64,000 nucleotides of DNA from Diplonema japonicum (lineage: Eukaryota; Euglenozoa; Diplonemea; Diplonemida; Diplonemidae), in assembly GCA_964019335.1 (NCBI GenBank), contig OZ025686.1:496001-560000 (forward strand). Direction: 5' to 3'. A model generated the notes under the pieces. The model had not been told where the DNA came from, did no database searches, and worked only from the letters and a program-made list of their open reading frames with translations. Shown here in pieces: positions 48,742-58,392 of the stretch. Made by a program: the position numbers and the translations under genes. The stretch's first letter is position 1. Each line of letters begins with the position of its first letter.

Positions 48742-50509
48742 ATGTATGGCTTGGGTAGGCAACAAAGATTGAAAGTCAAGCACCTCCGGAAGGTAGCAAT
48801 ATGTGGGTTTGCCTTAATAGCGATAGCGGTGTTGCTGCTGGAGACCGCAATGAATATCAATGTAATGGAAGGAGCACCGCCTATAGGTGCAGGGGGTGCT
48901 CATGGTTCCGGTGATGTGGGAACGACGCCGCAGCCACAAGCTGCAACGGTGAACAATAGCAAGCGTTTTGAATCTCTCAGCGGGAAGGGTGTCCTGAGCA
49001 ACCTTGGCCCCCACCGCAACCTTCGGAGGCTCCTGCACAAGAGGTCTGACCTCTGCGGTGCCTGCGGTGTCGCGAACGACCACAAACAACCTTCCTTCTG
49101 TTCCATAGACGAGGCCGACCCCTTCCAAACAGCTCCAATCGAGTGGGAACTAAACCGAAAGCCCAGAAATGCAGAACACGAGGTTCCAAAAAAGCCAACC
49201 CTCGTGTACATAGCAGTGGGAGGCACGCTGCATGGCGTTGCAGAGGGTGTTAAAGGAGGCAGGCAGGACTACGTGGAGGAAAGCATCCGGCAATGGCGTC
49301 TCTTCAACCCTGCTAGCGAGAGCCACGTGATCCTCGTGGTGTCCTCCAACTACAAGGACGACACCATTGTGGCCTCGTGGGCCAAGAAGTACACTGTGGA
49401 GCTGATTTTCGAATCGGACATTGAGCGCACTGCCGAGCGGGAGACGTACCGCAAGGTGTTTTACATACAGGGCTACATGCACCCGGGGGGGTCACGGAAG
49501 GACGGGAACAAGGATTTCAACAAACTTGTAATGGAGCGCTTCCACATTCTTCACTCTGTGATAAGGATGCGGAAGCTAAGGCATGTGCTGCACTTGGAGA
49601 ACGACATCATGGTCTACCAGAACTGGGCTTCTTACCTGCCCTATATTATCAACTGCGGAGCGAACCTTGCGTCGACCTTTGCATCGCCGAAGGGTGTGAT
49701 CCCTGGCGTGGTGTACGTGAGAGACGAGGGCGCACTGACGAAGATGCTGAAGTTTGTGAACGACCTTCTGGTGTGCGGGTCGACGTGTGTGGGGGTCACA
49801 TCTGCAGATGCCTGTCACGGACCATACTGCCACTGGACGAAGGAGGGGGCCGAGTCGTACAAAGGGAACTGCCAACCGAAGTTCGGCTACGCACTGAACA
49901 AGAGGCTGAAGATGGGAACCTACGCCAATGACATGACGTATCTTATGAACTACTGGCAGTACTACGGCAGCGCCGACCTTGCGCCCCTCCCTGCATGGGA
50001 TCACGGAAAGGGGGAAAACTGTATTTACGAACAAAGCGGGAAACAAATCTTCGACCTTGCCTCCTTTGGACAATGGTACAGTTTCTCACCGCCGGACAGG
50101 GACCCGCCCAAGCCCGACAAGCAGTATGTACAGGCCATGAAGGTATGCTACATTTTTCCAAAGAAAGGAAAGAGAGAAAAAAGACACCCTGAGTAATAGC
50201 TCCCTTTCAGAAAACATTCTAGTTGTTACGTAACTCACCCTTAAGGCTTGTTTTCTGAAAACGCTCGAAATCAACACCCCTAGTTTTTACATAAAATTTG
50301 TTGGATTCTTGAATTTTAAGTCTGCTATCGGCTTTGGATAGTATTTCCAAGAATCCATGTAACAGTAACCCAATTAGGGGTAGTAGAACGTCCTGCCTCC
50401 CTGTCGAAGGCAATTTAAAGGATGTCCCCACTCTGTGACACAGTGATAGGGAAAAGCATTTAATCACGGTCGAATTTAAGCTATCATATTTCCCCAGGGT
50501 AAGGCTGGG

Positions 50510-50541
<32 letters not shown>

Positions 50542-50707
50542 ACACACACATACACAGAAAAACCGGTTCCTCGACCCCACGCCGCCGCCTTACATCAAAT
50601 GGATCCCAGATGCGAATGGCAGAAAGGTGCCTTGGTGGAAAGATTTTAAGCTTATGTCACTTCATGTGCACGGCAAGAACCTAGAGCGGTTCCGATCTGT
50701 TGATTAG
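48742..50707 (+). CDS. Type II membrane glycosyltransferase-like protein
   Basis: Exons 48742-50142 and 50558-50707 give 516 aa. A short basic cytosolic start (MYGLGRQQRLKVKHLRKVA) is followed by one membrane segment (ICGFALIAIAVLLLETAM), a stem of about 100 residues, and a luminal domain: YVEESIRQWRLFNP, HVILVVSSNYKDD, then VLHLENDIMVYQNW, where END may serve as the metal-binding DXD. Cys-rich segments near 360-390 (CGSTCVGVTSADACHGPYC) suggest disulfides. Exon 2 restores an open C terminus (KNRFLDPTPPPYIKWIPDAN onward to RSVD). The exact family is not recognised; a Golgi nucleotide-sugar transferase is inferred. The 415-base intron is by far the longest here and has a poly-A/CA tract before its acceptor. 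Confidence 0.75.
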
Positions 50708-50787
50708 TAATTCTTAAGTATTAACGGCTCTTTGGCAGTGAAGAAAGCAATTTGTTATCATCAGTACCAAATAGGGATGTGAGGCAT

Positions 50788-51252
50788 ATGAATGCCTTCA
50801 TCACAGCTGGCATTGTGGGGGCTTCTGTTTTAGTGCTGTGTGCTTGTGGGGTGTTCCTTTACTGGTACTATGCTGTCGATGTAAGTGATGTGGTGCAGGG
50901 TCAGGAAGAGGTCGCAGTTGGCCACGAAGCGAATACGGCACATATCTACCCCACCTACCCCATCTACCCCACCGATCCTTTTTGCACAGTGATAGAAAAC
51001 CCTGTTCACGAGGCATCGACTTTTGCCATCTCTGCCACAACCCCTGAATTACTTCCTTGCCGCCCAATTTCTGATAGCTCTAGTAGTAACCCTCCCCACT
51101 CCAACCTCGTGACACATTATTGCGCTGCATTATGCATTCTTGCGATGACAGCCCGTGTTCCTTTCCTCAACCCCCTATCTATCATTCTCTTTTCGCAGAA
51201 AATCACCCTCACCGCCACCGGCCAGGAGATAGAAGCCTTGAATGACGGATAG
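50788..51252 (+). CDS. Possible small single-pass membrane protein
   Basis: A 154-aa frame with an N-terminal membrane segment (AGIVGASVLVLCACGVFLYWYY), a tail with repeated YPTYPIYPTDP, and a second hydrophobic stretch near the end. ATCATCAG lies about 23 bases before the ATG, as for other genes here. The second half (from about 51090) may contain an intron ending TTTTCGCAG at 51199, so the C terminus is uncertain. No family recognised. Confidence 0.4.
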   Translation: MNAFITAGIVGASVLVLCACGVFLYWYYAVDVSDVVQGQEEVAVGHEANTAHIYPTYPIYPTDPFCTVIENPVHEASTFAISATTPELLPCRPISDSSSSNPPHSNLVTHYCAALCILAMTARVPFLNPLSIILFSQKITLTATGQEIEALNDG

Positions 51253-51343
51253 TTGTTGCCTGTGTTCCTTTTTTTAAAATATTTTCTTGCTCTGTTTGCT
51301 CGCTCTTTACATTTCTCAGCTTTAACAAACAAAAAGAAATAAA

Positions 51344-52275
51344 ATGGCCATCGGTAAGAACAAGCGTTTGTCCAAGGGCGGTAAGAAGTCCACCAAGAGA
51401 AAGGTCGGTGACGTCATGCTCAACAAGGAGTGGTACGACGTTGTCGCCCCCGCCGCCTTCCACACCAGGCAGTGCTCCAAGACCGTCGTGAACAAGTCCA
51501 AGGGTACTTTCAGCGCCGCTGACAGTCTGAAGGGCCGTGTGTTCGAGGTATGCATTTGCACACTCCCTACCACATCACCTACAGGTCTGCCTCGCCGACC
51601 TGATGAACAAGGCCAGCGAGTCCGCTGACGATGCCACCTACAAGAGCAGGAAGGTCCAGCTCAAGGCTGAGGACGTCCAGGGCAGGAACGTGCTCACCAA
51701 CTTCCACGGCATGTCCATCACCACCGACAAGCTGAGGTCGCTTCTCTCCAAGTGGTGCACCCTCATCGAGGGCTCCGTTGAGGTGAAGACCAGCGATGGG
51801 TACACCGTGCGTGTTTTCGCCATCGGTTTCACCAAGAAGAGGCAGTCCCAGGTAATTATCCCTTTTTGCTGACACTTAATATACCCCCAACACAGGTGAA
51901 GAAGAACTGCCACTGCCAGACTTCGCACGTGAAGAAGATCAGGACCAAGATGGCCGAGATCATCACCAGCACCGTGACCAAGAGCAGCTTGGAGAAGGTT
52001 GTGAAGAACCTCCAGCAGGACGTGATGGGTGACGAGATCAAGAAGGCCTGCGCTGGTATCTTCCCCCTCAGGGATGTCAACATCAGGAAGGTATGGCCTA
52101 GAAGATTATTGACACACTTTCACAGGTGAAGGTTGTGAAGACCCCCAAGAACACTGTCGAGCGCCTGCTGGAGGCCCACGGTGGCTCTGACAGCATCCCC
52201 AAGTCTGTTGAGGGTGGCAGGCAGAAGATGGCTGAGGTCCCTGTCGTGACTGAGGTTACTGAGGCCGAGGACTAG
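51344..52275 (+). CDS. RPS3A: 40S ribosomal protein S3a (eS1), copy 1
   Basis: Exons 51344-51547, 51585-51851, 51896-52090 and 52126-52275 give 271 aa, close to the 264 of human. It starts [15 protein letters not shown] and contains [50 protein letters not shown], and [18 protein letters not shown] across the last splice, all matching eS1. It binds near the mRNA exit of the small subunit. The three introns are 35-44 bases, phase 0, with GTATGC, GTAATT and GTATGG donors. Introns 2 and 3 contain TTGCTGACAC and TATTGACACA shortly before the acceptor, probable branch sites. Confidence 0.96.
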
Positions 52276-52428
52276 ACCTACCGCCAGTGTGAATCGTTAT
52301 TATAGTATTTCGGGTGCAGAACAAATGACGGGCGGTGTTTGTTTGATCAGTGGATGGATCGAATCAGTATTCTGCCAGAAGCGTGCAGCCTTCACTTTCA
52401 TACAGGTCCCAAGTTTCTTTAATACAAA

Positions 52429-53361
52429 ATGGCTATCGGTAAGAACAAGCGTTTGTCCAAGGGCGGTAAGAAGTCCACCAAGAGAAAGGTCGGTGACGTC
52501 ATGCTCAACAAGGAGTGGTACGACGTTGTCGCCCCCGCCGCCTTCCACACCAGGCAGTGCTCCAAGACCGTCGTGAACAAGTCCAAGGGTACTTTCAGCG
52601 CCGCTGACAGTTTGAAGGGCCGTGTGTTCGAGGTATGCATTTGCACACTCACCTTCCACATCACCTACAGGTCTGCCTCGCCGACCTGATGAACAAGGCC
52701 AGCGAGTCCGCTGACGATGCCACCTACAAGAGCAGGAAGGTCCAGCTCAAGGCTGAGGACGTCCAGGGCAGGAACGTGCTCACCAACTTCCACGGCATGT
52801 CCATCACCACCGACAAGCTGAGGTCGCTTCTCTCCAAGTGGTGCACCCTCATCGAGGGCTCCGTTGAGGTGAAGACCAGCGATGGGTACACCGTGCGTGT
52901 GTTCGCCATCGGTTTCACCAAGAAGAGGCAGTCCCAGGTAATTATCCCTTTTTGCTGACACTCAATATACCCCCAACACAGGTGAAGAAGAACTGCCACT
53001 GCCAGACTTCGCACGTGAAGAAGATCAGGACCAAGATGGCCGAGATCATCACCAGCACCGTGACCAAGAGCAGCTTGGAGAAGGTTGTGAAGAACCTCCA
53101 GCAGGACGTGATGGGTGACGAGATCAAGAAGGCCTGCGCTGGTATCTTCCCCCTCAGGGATGTCAACATCAGGAAGGTATGGCCTAGAAGATTATTGACA
53201 CACTTTCACAGGTGAAGGTTGTGAAGACCCCCAAGAACACTGTCGAGCGCCTGCTGGAGGCCCACGGTGGCTCTGACAGCATCCCCAAGTCTGTCGAGGG
53301 TGGCAGGCAGAAGATGGCTGAGGCCCCTGTCGTGACTGAGGTTACTGAGGCCGAGGACTAG
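52429..53361 (+). CDS. RPS3A: 40S ribosomal protein S3a (eS1), copy 2
   Basis: Exons 52429-52632, 52671-52937, 52982-53176 and 53212-53361 give 271 aa. The protein differs from copy 1 by about one residue (AEAPVV for AEVPVV), and the DNA by only a handful of bases, introns included (intron 3 identical, intron 1 one base longer). The 5' and 3' flanks are unrelated to those of copy 1, so the duplicated unit is the transcribed gene. It starts 153 bases after copy 1 stops and ends 92 bases before RPL3. Confidence 0.96.
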
Positions 53362-53453
53362 AAACTTGGCAGAAAAAAGACTCGTCTTTTGGGATCATAC
53401 TTTTATTAATAGTATTGCGCAATAGAAAAACACAAAACAGGAAATCAAAGAAC

Positions 53454-54673
53454 ATGTCTCACCGTAAGTTCGAGCAGCCGCGTCACGGTCATTTGGGGTA
53501 CCTTCCCCGTAAGAGGTGCCGCCACGTGAGGGGCCGTGTCAGGTCCTTCCCTGTGGATGACGCCACCCAGGCCCCCCACCTGACCGCCTTCATGGCATAC
53601 AAGGCGGGTATGACCCACATTGTGCGTGACCTTGACCGTGCCGGGTCCAAGATGCACAAGAAGGAGGTCTGTGAGCCCGTGACCATCGTGGACTGCCCCG
53701 AGATGGTTGTTGTGGGTATCGTTGGGTACAAGCCCACTGCCAGGGGTCTCAGGGCTGTGTCCACTCTGTGGGCCCAGAAGCTCTCCGACAGCATGCTGAG
53801 GAGGTACTACAAATCCTGGTACGCCGCCAAGAAGAAGGCCTTCACCAAGTACACATCGAAGTTCGAGGAGAACAAGGAGGCCAGGGAGACCATGTACAGC
53901 CGCATTGAGAAGAACGCCACCGTCCTGAGGGTGCTCGCCCACACTCAGCCCAACAAGCTGAAGCTCGGCAGCAAGAAGGCCTACGTCGCTGAGATCCAGA
54001 TCAACGGTGGGTCCATGGCCGACAAGCTGAAGTTCGCCCAGGGCCTCCTCGAGCAGCAGGTGACCGTTGGCCAGGTCTTCAAGGAGTCCGAGAGGTGCGA
54101 CGTCATCGCCGTCAGCAAGGGTCACGGTATGGAGGGTGTGACCCACAGGTGGGGTGTGTCCCGTCTGCCCAGAAAGTCCCACAGAGGTCTGAGGAAGGTC
54201 GCCTGTATCGGTGCCTGGCATCCGTCCCGTGTGGCCTACACGGTGGCCCGTGCCGGTCAGAACGGGTTCCACCACAGGACTGAGCTCAACAAGAAGATCT
54301 ACAAAATGGGTGAGGCTGCCGCTAAGTGCGAGAAGGGTAACGCCACCACCTCCATGGACATCACTGAGAAGCACATCACCCCCCTGGGCGGCTTCCCCCA
54401 CTACGGTGTCGTCAACAACGAGTACGTCATGCTCAAGGTATTTTTTCATTTCTTTACTTTAATATAACACAGGGGTCTGTCCCGGGGCCCGTTAAGCGTG
54501 TCCTCACCCTCCGCCGCCCTCTTGCCCCCCAGACCAGCAGGGCCGCTCAGGAGCAGGTGAACCTTAAGTTCATCGACACCAGCTCCAAGCAGGGTCACGG
54601 TCACTTCCAGACCCAGGCCGAGCGTGCCAAGTTCATGGGCACCAGGAAGAAGGACATCCAGAACTCCGCCTAA
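53454..54673 (+). CDS. RPL3: 60S ribosomal protein L3 (uL3)
   Basis: Exons 53454-54437 and 54473-54673 give 394 aa, the usual length. It starts [20 protein letters not shown] and includes the conserved [38 protein letters not shown] with the hydroxylation-target His region, and [20 protein letters not shown]. Exon 2 gives [16 protein letters not shown] and ends KDIQNSA. uL3 helps form the peptidyl-transferase centre. The 35-base intron (GTATTT...ACACAG) follows VMLKG. The start is fixed by the family's N terminus; AAAACAG ends 13 bases before it. Confidence 0.97.
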
Positions 54674-54876
54674 ACACGAGGCTTGCCATTCCCCTTCCCC
54701 CTACCATAGGATACGACATACCGCTTCGCTGAGATTAATAGTGCAGAGAAAAAAAAAAAAAAAAAAAAAAAAAACTACCCAACCCATCATCTTTCATTGT
54801 TCAGTTGCACGTACTACTTACAAACATACAGGAGTGAACTTTCGAGGACCTTTCCCCTCCCCCAAGAAGAAATATC
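54674..54876. other. Short spacer with a 25-base A run
   Basis: A long A run at 54749-54773 in the 3' flank of RPL3, then CAAACATACAG before the next gene. Confidence 0.5.
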
Positions 54877-56581
54877 ATGAACTCCGTGGTGCTTGTGGCA
54901 GCGCTGACTGTGGGCGCAGAGATTTGCGACATGGTCCCCACGACCTTCCGTAGCAAGAACGAGACCTGTACCCAGCTCAGCGACTGCCTCAACAGCAACA
55001 TCGGCGGTGTGAGGTTCCAGCCGTGGTGGCTGGACAACTTCCACAACATCAACTCTGGGCTGACATGCTACGATGGCTGGTGTACTGCGAGGAGAAAGAA
55101 CGGCGAGAGGTGCACCTCCAACGACAATTGTGAGTCTTGGGTGTGCGCCATGAAGCCGGGCACAGCCCACAATGTCTGTTACGGCATTGACACTATCCCC
55201 TTAGGACACACTTGTCCCATTACCTTCGCCGACATAGCTTCCCATGACAGGAGGCACCACCTTTGCGAGGGTAATGCCTACTGCAGCCCTGTCAACCTGG
55301 AATCCACCGCTGCCAACTCCCCCACCGTCTGCAGGGAGTGGGCCGGGGAGGGTGATGACTGCTACGTCATCTGGACCGAGGGCGCAGCCTCTGCCCCCGT
55401 CCGTCATACCTGCGACCCTGCATTTTCGGACCTCTACTGCCAGCCCACCAATGCAACATGGTCGCCTTCTGTGGTGAGCCCCACTCTCCTCAAAGACAGG
55501 ATCAACGCAGGGAAGTGTATGACTGTCCCTGAGCACGAAGAACCGGGAACCTGCGCCACCATCCGTGGTACTGCCCAGAGGGCGCACTGCGAATATGACG
55601 AGTTCTGCCAGCGTCTGAACACCACTGACGCTGTCTGCCAGGAGAAGGCAGAAGAGAACGGCTTTTGCCACATTGACTTGGACTGCGAGTGGGGGCAGGC
55701 TTGCAACAGCAAGAACAGCCTCTGCATGGAGATCTACTACGGCACCGATACGACGACCACCCTGTACGACCGTACTATTTTCTGCGAGATCGGATACGAG
55801 CTTGACATCGCTACCTCCAGGTGCGTGAAGGACTCTTACGACAAGGACTGCAACACCGATGCTGACTGCAACCCTACCACCACGGCTCCCGACACCGTGA
55901 TTGCCACGTTCTACCCCACCACATGGACGAAGAGGCACATGTTCTGCAACAAGAAGGCGGGGTCTACTCTTAATAACAAGTGCCGTGACCACTTCGCGCC
56001 ACGCGATGGGTGTGAGGACGAGGCTAGGGAGCTCCTGAAGTTCGCCTCGCAGAGCATGAAGGAGGGGAGGGTGCTGCAAGTGGAGGCGTGTGCTGACAAC
56101 GGGTGCTTCTCGATGCGAGGGACTTTCACGAAGATGGAGTGGTACGGCGAGAGGATCATGTGCTGCACACTAAGGCAGGAGAACTCAGACGTGTGCCTCT
56201 TCCACGACGGTGCCGTGTGGTCCTTCGGCAGGACCTCATGGTTGGGGATGGACAAGAGTGGACAGCAAGGCGACGTGTGTCCCCCTGAAGGGCTGTCCTC
56301 CGTCACTATCGCCGCTCTCATCGTTGTCTTCGGTGTCCTCTTCCTCGTCGTCCTCTTCGTGCTTGTGAAGGAGTTCACGTATGTCTTTATCACAGCAGTC
56401 ACCCCACACAGATACGTCCCCCCCCCGAGTGATGACGATGAAGCCACCGAAGAGAAATCAGGGAAATCAGTCCCCTCCACTGCCCCCAACATGGTAGAAG
56501 AGGAGAACAAGGCACTGGTATGCAAGCACCTCTTTTCGTAAATCCATCCCACAGGGAAGCCCTAACGAGCCCAAGCCATAG
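54877..56581 (+). CDS. Cysteine-rich type I membrane protein
   Basis: Exons 54877-56517 and 56555-56581 give 555 aa. An N-terminal hydrophobic start (MNSVVLVAALTVGAEIC) is a probable signal peptide. The ectodomain (to about 465) has around 40 cysteines in loosely repeating C...C..D..C units (CTQLSDCLNSNIGG, CTSNDNCESWVC, CHIDLDCEWGQAC, CNTDADCNPTT), similar in spacing to dickkopf/EGF-like or protist variant-surface cysteine modules. One membrane segment (VTIAALIVVFGVLFLVVLFVLV) follows, then an acidic tail of about 55 residues. The last exon codes only eight residues (GSPNEPKP); without the 37-base intron the frame ends at 56541. No family recognised; a receptor or surface-coat role is inferred. 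Confidence 0.8.
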
Positions 56582-58392
56582 AGGGTTGCTCTTTTGGGTT
56601 GTCATTTAGTTTTTTCCTTTTCCCCTCTTCAATTTTAGCGCCTTTTTTTCGATTACAAAAATCGAAAGGAAAAGAAAAAATATCACCCTCCCCTTTCTTT
56701 TTGCCTCAGTGCTATTGCAAGAGGCACTTGATAGAAGAGGAAGAGGGGCTGGCAGGCTGAGAAGACGGCCTCCCTTTCCAGTCTTCGGCAGCTGAAGGGG
56801 GGTCCACGGTTTGCTACTCACGGAGAGGCTTTCCTTATCGGCCCTGCCCGATCCCATGTGCCACAGGCCAATTGTCTTTATAGTCACTTCCGCTATTTTC
56901 CTTTGCCTCCCCCCCCCCCCCCCCCTACGTGATGTCCGAAGAAGCAATAAAACGATTATGTCCTGTTGTGGCTAGTAAAAAAACAATGATATGGGGGGGG
57001 GGGGGTGAAAGAAGATGGAAACATTGCCACATTTTCCCACGTCCCATTTTTTCTCTGTTCTGTGTGCTGTATATCCCTCCCCCTTTGTCCACACTCCGTT
57101 GTATTAAGAGAAGTTTTGATTTTTAAGATATAGAAAAAAAGGGTAAAATAAAGAAAACAAAAGGGGGAAGATTTTTTAAAGTGAAAAAAAGCCCCACCCG
57201 ACGCGTGCCTCTATGCTGCTTGAAGAGCCTGCTTCATAAGCAGTTAGAGGATGAAAAAAAGAGAGAATGTAAAATTTGTAGCAGTGCTTCCATAAGACGG
57301 CGTAGAAGTCCTCCCTCCGCCCCTCCTCTTCCCCCCCAGCCCCTTTTTATGTGCTTTGTTTCTTTCTTTTTTTGAAGTTTATTTTCTTGTATTTTCCTCC
57401 CGTTGCTTGTTGCACTGGGGTGCCCATTCGGGAGCTCTTGTTTTTTTTTCCCTTTTTTTTTTCCGGACGGAAGTGACAAATATTGGGCCAGAGGGCGAGA
57501 GAAGAATGGAAAAGAAAAAGAGTTTTTTTTTTCTGGTTCTCTTTTTTCGTAAAACGGCCAAAAGGGAGGAAGGGCCAATGTAGAAATCGAGGGAAATAAA
57601 AAGACAAATCTCCTTTTTTTTTGTACGCTCAGTCCCTCCCCGCAGAGAAGGGAGGGCTTTCCCCCTTTTTTTTTTAAGGAGCGAAGAGAAAAAGGAAATA
57701 ACTGTACTGTCTATCTGTCCCCCTGTTCTTCCGTATCACATTAAAAAAAAAAAAAAAAATAGCAATAGCTTTCAACCCTCTTGTTCCACCCTCATCCCCA
57801 TTGCTCGTGTTATCTTATTTTTTTCTGTTTTTTTTTACCCAATCTTTTTTCTACTTTTGATCACCCCCATGCATGCCGTACCAAGCAAGACACATTGCAC
57901 ATAACTTTGAAAGAAGACAAAAATAAGAGAAAGGACCGTCTCCCCCCCCCCTTTTTTTCTTGTGTAATTAGTCCCAGCCACCATCCTTTCTCTTCTTAAT
58001 CCCATAATAGCGTGCATGGGTTACAAGAATGTTTCCCCCGCTTGGTAGGAGGGCAAAAAAAATGGCATGCAAATGTAAAGAAGTGTCATAATAAATATTA
58101 AAATAAATTATGAATGATTGCACAAATCCTCCCCCCCCCCTTTTTTTGCCACTGGTAGAGGCGAGACAAGCGCTATCTAGGAGGCAGAGAACCCACCCAA
58201 CCAGAAACCTCATTTCCCCCACCCTCCTTTTCACAAAAAAAAGATACTTGTTCGAACTTTGTTTTGTTTTATTTGCCTTTCTTTTTTTTTCTTCTTTTTC
58301 TTCTTTTCCTTCTTTTGTAATTCGATTCCAAAAAACAAAATGCAACGAAGATTAAAAAAAAACAAAAAGTACTTTGAAACACAGGCTACAAG
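56582..58392. other. 1.8-kb spacer
   Basis: No gene supported; A, T, C and G homopolymers throughout (C run at 56910-56925, G run at 56994-57005). ACACAGGCTACAAG ends at the next ATG. Confidence 0.6.

Noticed and set aside
53445-54449. 334-codon minus-strand frame opposite RPL3
   Set aside because: Shadow of the highly codon-biased RPL3 gene; no domain, and the + strand product is certain.
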